Source: Trissonchulus latispiculum
Lineage: Eukaryota > Nematoda > Enoplea > Enoplida > Ironidae
DNA: 64,000 nucleotides
NCBI GenBank assembly: GCA_030248195.1
Contig: JASAND010018429.1
Span: forward strand, 62,001-126,000
Direction of reading: 5' to 3'
Part shown: positions 25,501-37,500 of the stretch, in pieces
Layout: each line of letters starts with the position of its first letter
How positions within the stretch are numbered: the first letter of the stretch is position 1
The notes under the pieces: generated by a model
Told to the model about the DNA's origin: nothing
Seen by the model: only the letters and a program-made list of their open reading frames with translations
Databases searched by the model: none
Position numbers and translations under genes: made by a program

Positions 25501-28500
25501 ATCACTCGTACCATACCGAAGACCCGAAAAGTAGAGATTCCTAGAAGAAAAAGAACCAGAAAATGCAAAAATAGGTCAAAAACTCAAATTATACAAAATC
25601 AATTCAGGTAGCTTTCGCGACGCAATCAATTTCATATGACTTTCCGACTTATGTACTTTCCTGATAAAATAATTAATAGCCTCATTTGCATAATTTACGT
25701 ATGATCAATATTCAGTTGAAAATAACTAACCAATCAATTGATTTAATTAAATAAGCAATTGATACTTACTGGCCAACCCAATCAACCGCCAAAGCTAAAG
25801 GCGCCAGGCCCATTCGCTCGAAATCCAGATCCAAAATCTGACCCTCCAGGGTGTTCAAATTGGTTACATTGAAATCAGCGCTAACTGTCGCTCGTCTAAT
25901 TTCGCTACGGTCGCCAACGGTTAACCAGTACATCAAATCTAAACCAGTGACAATTAATTCACGGATAAAAAATCTCGGATAGCTTTGGCTTTTGGTGGTA
26001 CAACTGTCACAGGTGTAAAATTCATAGGTAAAAGCATAGCTAAATAATTTACTGTTTAGTAATGGAAATTAATTGCTACGTATCAGAATTATTAAAATTA
26101 ATTGGTTATTAAACACTACCTAAAAGGGTACGTACCTAAAAGCTTTATTTCTTGAAATTATTCTAAGTCCCAATTTTCGTATAATAGGACTTAACTTTCT
26201 TTCATGGGTCTTATGGTAGCTTTCTTAGGCAGGCTGAAGGTAGGAGTCTCCTACGTAAAAGCACGGGATATGCTGATGTTTTCTTATTGGTTGGTGAACA
26301 TTGGAAATAGTCGTGACTTTGTTAGTTCTTGGAATTGTAGCTTATGCCTGACAGTTGATGGACACTTTGTTCCAATTTTCCAAGTTTTTATGTTTCCTGA
26401 ACTATTACGAAACAAGACTGAAAGTGTGAGTCAAAGCTTCGTCAGAGAAAGACTTGAAAGGAACCGCCTTAGTTTTTATGCTTTTTGCTGGAAAGAGCTT
26501 TCGACTTTTTGACAAGGCGTCATTAGAAAAGAGGTTTACGGTAACCCGTGAGAGGCGGAGCTACTAGAACTATAAAAGCTTGTGTTTTGAGTCATTGTTG
26601 CTGGTAGGCTGTGTGCTGTTGCTGGTTGCTCGTTGCCTTGCCTTTGTCTGTACCCGTGAACTGAACTCTAAATCTTGTCTTTGTTATAACTTTGCCCTCT
26701 GCTTCATAGTAAAAGCCTAGTGTTCACTGATGCCTAAGACGAGCAACGATCCACAACCCTAACCGTCATAAGGCCTACACGGACCAGATTTCCACGCTTC
26801 CACATCAGAACTTTCGAAGGACCTCAAGGCCTCGTGACACAACGAAAATATGTTTAAAAGACGTTTTATGCAATTTATCATAAAATATTAAGCAATAAAT
26901 AAATCACTGTCTGGGCTAAATCCCAGGACTTCATAGCACACACACCCCCCCTTCACAAAGGCTTTAACTCACTATGCTGGGCGTCATAATCCATGCTGAT
27001 GATTCGTCCAGCTTCACTGCCAATGGCCTTCTTATTGAGAAATTCCTCGGGCGAGGCAATGGAAAAGGAGGTCACATCGTCTCCAGTCGACACATACACA
27101 TCACTGGGTGGTCCTGAAACAGTAACACAAGTAAAGCGAGGCTGGGAAATATTAATCTATAATTAAATATAATTCTAAAGAATGTGTGAAATATAATTCT
27201 TAAAAAAAGACAATTGAAAACCTAAACTTTGGGATCGACGAAGCGAGAGTCATACTAGCTATGACTGATGGGGAGAGACAAAGGTTAGCGCCCTCATATA
27301 GTCTCTTGGCTGTGTAGCCCGGCAATAACAATAACAACAACAACAACAACAACAACTTTGGGATCTAAAGTATTTTCCTGGCATAAATGTCAAAATGGCC
27401 AGCCCACAGAAGTTCAACCCAACCAAGTTGATTCACAACACCGCTGTTGGCAAGACTTGAGAATTTCAAACGAAATTCCTACATTTTCGAAATTTCGCAA
27501 TTTTCCCCAATTTCAAAACCGTTTCAAAAATGCTTTTTCTCTCACCATCAGCTCTGCAGTCCTTTCCATTCATATTTCCAATGGTGACAGCATTAATGAA
27601 CCCATCGCGACATGTGCACTCAAAGGAGCCCTCATTATTGGTACAAATCTGAGAACAGGTATCGTTATAGTTGGCACACTCGTCGATATCTGTAAAAAAT
27701 AAACAAAAAATAGTCACAAAATTCTTAGAACTACGTACGTACATAGGCGCTCAAGACAAAACAAAGATTAATCTGGACAAGTATTAACAAAATTAGCCAG
27801 TAAAAATTTATAATGGTATATATTGCACAACAAGAATTCTAATTCCAACACGCACATGCCCAAAAATGTCACCAAAAATTTCCAACAGCTCAGACCCACC
27901 TATACATTCTCGTTTGTCCTTTGGATCGGGCACATAGCCATTGCGACAGGAGCAGACATAGCCACCATCGGGAAGATCTGTACAAACATGCTTACAGTGT
28001 CCGTTGTTGTCGCCACAGCTACCTTTTTCGTCTGCAAATATACAAAAGCACGCATCAGAAAACTTAAAACAAATGACATAAAATTGACAATTTAGATCTA
28101 TATATAAGTTAACTTCAAATTTAAAATTCAGTCAAGACTGTGTTACGCAAAACGGCACCTACCAAACATCAAACCTCAAATTAAAACATAACGTAGACTT
28201 TAGAATGCATTATAATGTATCCACTAAAAATATATGCTTAGGGGGAAACCCCTTGGAATGGAGCCAACGGGTGTCCACGATGCAGTGAAAGCAGCGCGGT
28301 CACTGCCGTAGCCTTGCCTACGCCTCGGGTAATTAAAAAAAAGGTAAAAATTGCTATATGCAATTATTCAGTGCCACACCGTAGACCCAGTTCAAAATTG
28401 GTATGGCGCTACCCCTCATTGCGAAAGCAACTGGGGTGCGGCGGTAAGGGGTAAAAGGGAAACATATGCTTGCAGAATATGTGCAGCTACTGAGTGCAAT

Positions 28501-31500
28501 ACATAGATATCCTGATTTTATTATTCAAAATGTAATTAATTTATTCATTCATAGCAGTCTTGGTAACAGTCCACAACAAAACGGATCAAAAAATATCTGT
28601 AAAAATATTAACACTTACGGCAACCATTTTCATCCGACTGATCGCCGCAGTCATCGAACGAGTCACAGATCGATCCGCGAGGTATACACTTGTGATTGGT
28701 ACATTTAAATTCTAAAATAAAAAAATTACAGAAATAGATTCAGACTCACTTTAAACGAGAAATTAAAACAATCAATAAAACTTGACAATTTCCTAAACAT
28801 CTGAAAATTAAGCTGAACCCAACTTGACACTTTTTACCCACCATAGCCCCCACACTTCAACCAATACGTAGTCTAGGCCTCAAACCTATGTACGTACCAT
28901 CTTCTGTACAGGGCACCCGTTTCTGACTACAGATTGCCAACGTTTCATCCGAGTGGTCGCCGGGCCCACAGTCAAAGTTGCCATCGCAGACTCGCAGGAC
29001 ATTCAGGCATCGGGTTCGTGTAAAGTGGCATCGGAATTTCAACGGTGCTGGACAGTTCCGTTCCACTGGAAAAAATACAAAAACATAGGTTACAAGAACA
29101 AAACAAATTAAATCGAGCAGAGAAAGTTATAATATTATATTCGACTAATTTGACAGGAACGAAGTTGGCAACACTTCATTTTTTCAAATTTCAGTTTTCA
29201 TGCTTAGGAAGGTTAATGCATTGACGGTATATACATTGCTGCAGCAAAAATGTGCCGCTAAATCAGTATGAGCGAAACAACTTCGCTCACTACATCTTTT
29301 GGTCAGACTTAACACTCGACAAAACGGGTCTCAAAAAGAACTAACAGCTTCGCAATGTTCGCTATGTTACATTACAGCTGGCTTGCACCAGTCGTGTTTA
29401 GTTTATTCATGAATAACCCTTAAACTCATGTTTACTTAAACTCCAGTTTAAGTTTAAATTTTAATCACTTGCTCAAGTGGTGTTTAACTGCTGCTTAACT
29501 AAACTCGTGTTTAAATTTAAACACGACTTAAACATGACTTGGTCACGTTTTAGTTCCGCAAGCCAATCACAATGATAAATTTGGCCAACAAAAAGTAAGA
29601 ATTTTAAATTAAACAGCAGCTAAAAGTGAGGTTTAAATGGGACTTAATTTAACAGAACTTTCAATAAACTTAACAAAGTTTTATATTAATTGGTAAACTC
29701 TCCAGTATTTGATACATTATACGGGTGGATAAGCACCGCCAGGATCAACCAGGAAATAGGTCTGAGCATAAACATAGTAATATTAATAACATAGAAGAAT
29801 TCATTAACATTTTATAAATAGTACGTACAGTTATGGTCCACCCGACCCTGCCCACTGTACAGTTATACTTAAAATGTACTGTAAAATTAGGGCCCATAGA
29901 AAAGGATAAAGTAAAATATTTCCATTTAATTTCTGGGTAGGACTTAGCTGGGGTAGGGTGCTCAACCTTACAATAAAGGAAAACGGGGGTATATTAGCCA
30001 CCCCACGTGTCCCCACCCACGTCCGGCGGTCGCTTGTCTAGACAAACGAGGGGTACGCCGGTAGCTAAGTAGGCCAGACCAGTGCTGCGATAACTGTTGA
30101 AAAGTTGAATTGCAGTAGGTTGAACGAAAAATCTAAAAGAATAAAGAATAAAGCATAAAATTAAATATAAACAGAAAAAATAAACAAGCAAGGAACTACA
30201 ACCAATAAGTAATAGCTTTATGTTAAGTAAATCAACCAAAGTAAGATGAAATGTAGGTGTCAGTAATAGGTATTCTATCCTCATTCTTACGCAAGAACTT
30301 TCCTAGATAGAATTTAAGTTTTCGCTTAGAGTATCCTTTAGAAAGCAATTGTACATTAAGGTTTGATACCCTGGTTCTAAAGTCCTCAAGATATGTGAAA
30401 CGTTCATGGTATCTATTAAGTTCATTAAGATACACGTTATAGCAGCAACTCTCTGAAATATTTCCTGTCAAATCCGGTAGGCATACTACCTTAAAGTCGA
30501 AATCATCCCGTTTATCGTAGACTTTAGTTATAAACTTACCATTAACCAGTGTGATATTAATATCCAGCACATTGGCCGAATTATTGTTAATATTTACCTT
30601 TTCCAATGTTAGGCAGTCAGGATAAATATCTGGTTTACTGTTATCAAACTCACCATCGTCGTCCGTTGCCGTAATATCATCTGTAACCAGCAACATATAT
30701 TAACTGATCCCTAAAAGCATATAAAAGGCAGTAACATAGTACGTACGTACGACAAGCTGTATACGTGGTTGAGTGTTAATATCTTCCTTTCCTTGTTCCC
30801 TGCCTTCTCTCCCTCCCCTTGTTTCCCCTTTCTCTTATCCTTTAGCTATTCCCTGTTTCTCCTGGGCCACCCAGGCCAAGCAAGTTGTTTATCCCCTTTG
30901 GGGAATGACGCAAATTGAGATGATCTTTTAATTTGAAGTGTTACTTAAATTAGCCCAGATTAGTGTTTTGATGATCTTTTGCCTGACATTTACCGTGGCC
31001 TTTACCATGACATTTACGTGACACATCAAAGGGGTGCCGCCCCTGTATAAAAGGAGGTCCCCGTCTCCCTCTATTCAGTCTTGTACTCAACCCTTCTTTC
31101 TGCCGTGTTGTCTGGCCCAGGCAAGCCTGCCTGTCTCTGTTCACTGTAACCCCTTTGGTACCCAAACGCCTGTACCTCGCAAACATAACTATATATCTGT
31201 GAAACGACCTGTGTTGGTTCTTCAAAGACCCTGTGTTCTCTGCTTGGTCCTGCGAGCACTTCTGTTTTGCTGGTGTCTGCTTTTGTATATTCAATAAACG
31301 ATAGGCGCACAGTTATCATTTATTCTATTGCTACTTACTGCTGCCTTAAGCTTGTCTGAAACTCAGAAGAAGCTGGTTGCCTATACGCTCAGGTGAGGTT
31401 CACGTACTGATTTGAGTCTGACACATGTACTAGTACCTATTCAGGTGACACCTACTTGGGGATAACAAGTATCCCAGTCCTTTGAGCACGACACTGCGTT

Positions 31501-34500
31501 TACAATTACATGAATAATATATACGGTGGTGCACTGTACAGTATCCAAATTTTACATATACACATATAAAGAGGTTGTTATAGAGAAACAGTATCAAAAG
31601 AGTCGTCGCAGGAATATATACTGTCCGTAGGTGAGATAAACCATCGGTCCTAAAAGTCTAATCTCTCCCAACCGCTCTCCCAGGCCAGCTGTTAGGAAGC
31701 CCCTTCCAAACATAACTGGCTACATTGGTGCCGAAACCCGGGATCGAACCAGGGACCTTTAGATACCGAAACCGGCTACCAGTACCTTTTCTCGACATAA
31801 TCCGTAGGAACCGCCAACGTGAAACCTCGGTCTCAGAGTTCACCCATTAGCTCTTCTGTAGGAACTGCCGCAGAATCGTCGCCAGACGGATCAGTTGATA
31901 GGACCCGTACCCTAAGCAGTGATTTTACCGAACCTCAGGAAGAGTATTTTTTTCACGATCCCCTACTCGGTGAGTCGTGGAACAAAAGTTTATACCAGTT
32001 GAAGGGAACAATGCCTGACGGTCCGACACCCGATGCTAAGTCCGTAAGGGAGCAAAACCTTATTGACCCTAAGCTTATACCAGTCTTCAAGGGCGAAATT
32101 TCGGATGACTTCGAAGACTTTATCAGCTACTTTGAGAGAGTCGCCTTGGTAAATCAGTGGTCCGATTCCCTAAAAGCTACCTTGTTGCCAGGATATTTGC
32201 AGCGTTATGCTGCAGATCTTTGGACTGCCCTTCCGGCAGGCGTCCAAGCGACCTGGTCCAATGTTGTCTCATCTCTCAAAGAAATTCGGTCCGGAACCTC
32301 TACCAGCGTTCATAGTTCGGAACTGCATCGCAGAGTTCAGAAACCAGCCGAAACCGTAGAGGAATTTGCTAGGGCTATCCAGAAGCTAGCGCGAAAAGCC
32401 TACGACGACTCCTTAAAGGGCAGTGCACGAGATAAGCTTATGCGTGAAATTTTCCTGAATGGCCTGCGCTCCTCACTTAGACGTTTCATTGTAGGCTCTA
32501 GGCCGACAAGTTTTGAAGACGCTGTTGCTAGAGCCAAGGAGCAAGAAGGCTATGAGGAATTAGTGAAGCAGACAGCAGCCGCAGCGGTTAGAGCTGTCTC
32601 GTTTAGGGACTATCCCCATAGCCCAGAGAAAAGTAGGGACAGTAGTGGTAACCGTGAATCTACCCTTGTCCGAGACTTAGCCGACCAGATGAAGGAGCAG
32701 ATGAAATTGATGAGGGAACAACAGGAACTCTCATTGGAGCATAACCGACAGTTAGTTGACGCCGTTAAGGCACTTCAGTCACAGAATAGATACCCACAGA
32801 GATTTTCGCTACCAGACTCGCGTAGCTTTGTAGGCACTGCGGAACGAAATCGGAGAACCTCCGATGGTCGTCCCATCTGTAACAGATGCTCCCGTCCTGG
32901 TCATATTGCTGCTCGTTGTCCCCAGTCCGTTGGGCCCAACCGCCCTCCCAGTCGACCAAATCCCACCCCAACTCGGTTCGAGTTCCGTTCGCCCAGTACT
33001 GAAAGACGCAGCTCCGATCGCGCCGAAACTAGTGTGCGAGTTGTCTCCGATTCGGGAACGGATAACTTACAGTTCGAGAATGAACAGCTCCGCCGTCAGA
33101 ACCAACGGCTCATAGAACGTTGTTTAACGGGAAGGAACTCGTCGAAAGATTCCTCCTGTAGGGTTCTGCTGAATGAAGAGGCATCTCCCTCCAGCGCCAT
33201 GCATGTACAGCAGTGTGCTGCTTTGGCAGATATCTGCGCAGTCATGAGCAAGGGTGGAACCCCAATTGTGTACGGTTGGGCATCCGGCCTTCCAGTTGAA
33301 ATGTTGGTGGATACAGGCAGCAATGTCACCCTGGTCGATAAGTATTATGCTCCGACCGAAATGGAACCGTATCACGGACGTCCTCCGACATCCTTATCCG
33401 GTCACTCCCTAGTACCGCAAGGGCAGTGTAACATAAAGATAAAGCTTGGAACAGATGAAATTCAGGTGTTGGCCTATGTTATGCCAGTACTTCCTTTCGA
33501 TGTTATTCTAGGGACAAATGCGTTAGAAGCTTTTGGTGCCAGCATGGACTTTGGCAAAGGCGTTCTGGCATGTAGCGAAAAATTAAGAATGTTTCCTGAT
33601 AAACAAGTACCAGCAGTCCCTGCTTGTGCTAGAGCTACTTTAGCAGAATCTGTAGTGATTCCCCCTCGGGGTGAAATGGTGTTTCCTGCCGCTGTAGAAG
33701 GTGGAATGGAGCATGCTCTAGTTCTGTTTGAACCGCATGAGCAGTTAGTAAATAAGTACTGCCTAGGAACTGTCCCCTCTGTGGCCTGTGAGACGAACAA
33801 GACGATTCCAGTTCGTGTAGTGAATACGGAAACAGCCATTATCAGCAGATGCGCTGGTTCCTCGAAAGCTGATAAGCGAGCCCACGTGAATCGGTTAAAG
33901 GTCTGTTACGACATTGATAAGAGACCCCCTCCGCTAGAACGACAAACCGATATAGATTCCGCTGAACAGACATATATCGAGGATCCGTTACCGTTGCCAG
34001 TTAATGAGGTTCCATCAGGACCAGAAGAGGGCCAGACTCCTGCCAACTCCTGCACCAGTACTCCGGACCTTCCAGAGCACGACGAGTGGTCGCTAAATCA
34101 TGTTATTTGGGCTAAGATGAAAGGTTATCCTTTCTGGCCCGCCCGCATTGCACTTGCTGATGAAATAGAGTCAAGTGTGCCCCGTCGACCAGGAGACTGG
34201 ATACTAGTTCAGTTTTTTGGTGGAAAAGACTACGCTTATGTGGAACGCAGTAACTGTAGGGAATTTGATGACTATAAGAAGGAAATGGAAGGAAGGAAAC
34301 TGACACGTGGTGTCGTAAAGGCTCTCAGGGAGGCTGAGCAGTACAAACCGACAGATAACCATTATATTCTGGGAGGCCCGGCCCTCCAGCTAAGCTCTGA
34401 AGCGGTTAGCTTAGTCCTCGATGAAGGAAATCCTGTAGAAACTCGTTCCAACGAGTCTGCGCCAGCCTCGGACGTAACAGCAGCTAAGCTGCCTGGGTCG

Positions 34501-37500
34501 GTAGGCCTGTCGCTAGTCAGCGCGTTGCTCTGTCTGGTTTTCTTCTTGCTCACTTTCGTGCGACATGGCCTTGCCATCAGCAAAATGGTTGAAGAGTTGG
34601 ATTTAGTTTTACTAAGACCTTCGTTGGAGCGCAGAGGCATCCGAGTAAACCCCCACTTTGCAACCGTGTTTCGCAGCGCAGGATATATTGACAATAGCCA
34701 TGACTTTGTTGATCACCACCTACTCATACCCATAAACTATAGTCTGCCTCCGCCGCCGCTTCCTCCTATTTGCCCTTTTCGCACTTTCCAGGAAAATCAG
34801 TCCTGGATTAAGCAGCTAGGAGGTAAATTGTGCTCTCTGCTGGACTCCTTGAACCGCTCCGCGCATGCCGTCTATGCTACAGCATTATCCGATTCAGAAT
34901 CCTTGCCGCAGGATTTTTTCTCCATCGTAGGAAACACTACGACGAGAAACGACCGCCGCGGGAGTCGCAGCCTGTTTCATGGAATAGTATGTTTTGTGGA
35001 GTCGATTTTCGGAGGTTGTAACGAAGGCGGAGCAGACGCGGAATCTGTTCGGAATGCGTTGCGATTGATGGAAACAGAGGAACAAGACATCAGTTTCCGC
35101 TTAGATTCCGTTACTAATCGGATGATGTCGTTAGCTAAGATGTCTCGGGATGGATTAAAGAACAGCGACTCAAAGCTGACTGTACTGAGTCACGGGTTAG
35201 AAACGTTAGCTACCCTGTACACTGATGTCGTTAACAGAACAGTAGTGGAGGATGAGTTACTGCGGGAATTAGGAAGTGTTAGTGACTTGCAGAGTGACTT
35301 ACTCGTCTACGTAGTTAACTGGATTACGAGTCTTGTGCAGTGGCATGACTCTTTAGAGGCGACGAGATCGCTGCTACACAGACTACCAGGGATACGGTCC
35401 GGATTCTTACCGGTTGAGTTAGTACCCATAGCTACTTTACGTAAGTCAGTTCTAGGCCTCCAGTTCAAATTACAGGAAACGGGTCGTAGCTTAGTCTTCA
35501 GTCCGGCTCATTTAGACGTTTACTATACCATGCCGATTGTATCCGCTGCTTATGCAGCTGGCGGTAGTGTCGTGTTGAGAACCAAACTCCCTGTCTCCCG
35601 GTCAGACTCAATTTTTCAAGTCTGGCAGATAGAAACGAGCCAAATGGACAGTAACGTCTCCTCGATAGGTATGAGTATTCTTTCGGCCTATGACTGCATA
35701 GCAATGAACCGCCACAATTCCCAGTATCTACTTTTCTCAGCACAGGACTTTCAGAGCTGTACAGGTCATGGAGTCAAACGCTGTGGGAAACAGTTTCCCC
35801 AGCACCGAATATCGGACCTGACCTGCGAACTGACACTCTTCAATTATGAGGACCCGGAAACTGTGAAGAGATTTTGTAACATTATGTTGTCTAGTACACC
35901 CAAGTCTTCGAGCTTGATCGATCTTGGGGATGCCATTTGGTTTGTAGCTGGCTCGCCATCAGAAGCACACGTAGTGTGTTTTAGTGGACCCCAGCCCAGT
36001 AAGACAGGGCATAGGAAAATACCATCACATAGCTTGGTTCGTCTTCCCTGTGGCTGCCAGCTAGTCGTGAACGAACTAGAGACCCCACCACGGGACATAA
36101 ACTGTCGTCCTCGTGTCACCGAAATCATCCAGATGTCATCAGCATATAATCCATTTGAACTCCCGCTTTTCGCGACAGGACCCCGCGTTCACATCCCAGC
36201 AGAAGGAGAAACTGAACCGAACGTCGAACTACCCTCGAAATTAGCTAATTTGTCCAGCGAACTTAGTCTACTCGCTAACTCTGGTGACAGTATAGTAGCA
36301 AGGTATGATGACCTTGTGAAAGTTATTCGTGAAGAGCAGCGTTTGGTACAGGTAAAGGAGAAGCTGTTGCAGTCTGCAGTATCCAAGGCTTTAGATGCGA
36401 TCAAGGACACACGCTCAGGAAACGGGTGGTGGTGGTATGGCTTGCTGATTGGTGAGCTAGCATTAGGAGTCCTCCTTCTAGGTATGCTGATGTCAAAACT
36501 GTTCGGAAGAGGCTGGCATACGTTCGAGATACCAACGCTAGGGCTGAGAAGCCCCCGTGATAATGTTGATGTTCCCCATCCAGAATCACCGCGAGTGGAG
36601 CGTGATACTAGCTTACTGGGAGAAGGTACGCCTGCAGTTGTGCAGAAATTTCTAACGTTCAAGCGCGCCACTGAGAGTGTGGCTGACGCTTGATGGTACT
36701 TTGGTTTGTATATAAATATTTGTTGTATTAAAATAGAAAAAACAAAAAAGAGTAGTAGTGATAGTGCCGTTATTGTACCCGTATGTAGCTAAGTTGGTTA
36801 AATTAGTGCGAAATCGTACCCACACCGTCCTATAGTACAAATGGTGTAAATATTGAGCAGTGCATATACGTATATTTCGTTGTTGTTTCCTGTAATATGT
36901 TGCATCGAACCGTAGCGTGGGCAAGTATGAGAATAGTTAGCCAACCACTTTTTTTGTTGTGTTCTACGCTGTGAGCGTCTGTAGGGCCGCGCCCTAAGTA
37001 CTCAGTGGTGCCAGCTTTTAGTACACTGGTTAGAAGTCGCCTGATCCGGAAAAGACAAGCCCGCGCCTGTCCTGAGAACCCTGGTACGGCGGGTCGCTCT
37101 GATCCGGCCCCGGGAACGTCGCAGCTGCGGACTTGCATCTGTGAGCCAGCAGTTGCCCCAGAACAAGGAACATCCAAAAAAAAACAGAAAATGAATTTAA
37201 AATGTAAAAAATAGAGTTGTTGAATATAACTGCGCCGCAGTGTGTAAGTGTAGAAATGTGACTCGGTGTCACAAAGAGCTTTAGTATAACCTGTTGTTTT
37301 TGAAGAAATTGAGTGTAATATTAGTTGAGACTTTGAACCTATCGAAGTTGTAGCGTTGATTAAGTCGCATTAGTGATTTCTGTATTATTTTAGTAACTAG
37401 TAATTACTGTGATGATGTCGGTTATCCGAACCGCTTGGTCTGAATACTGTAAGGTAGACGAAGAATATAAAGCTTCCCGTGAAAGCTTGGCCAAAGCCAA

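Noticed and set aside
25135..25611. 158-aa plus-strand ORF
   Set aside because: It is antisense to an LRP1 propeller exon whose minus-strand frame has YWTD motifs and matching splice phases.
31034..31297. Open frames on both strands of the LTRs (also 40141-40522)
   Set aside because: They lie in both LTR copies across TATA box and poly(A) signal, overlap each other on opposite strands and resemble no protein.
33474..33839. Minus-strand ORFs within the polyprotein (also 36189-36671)
   Set aside because: They are shadows of the Gag-protease-envelope-like frame, with no independent support.
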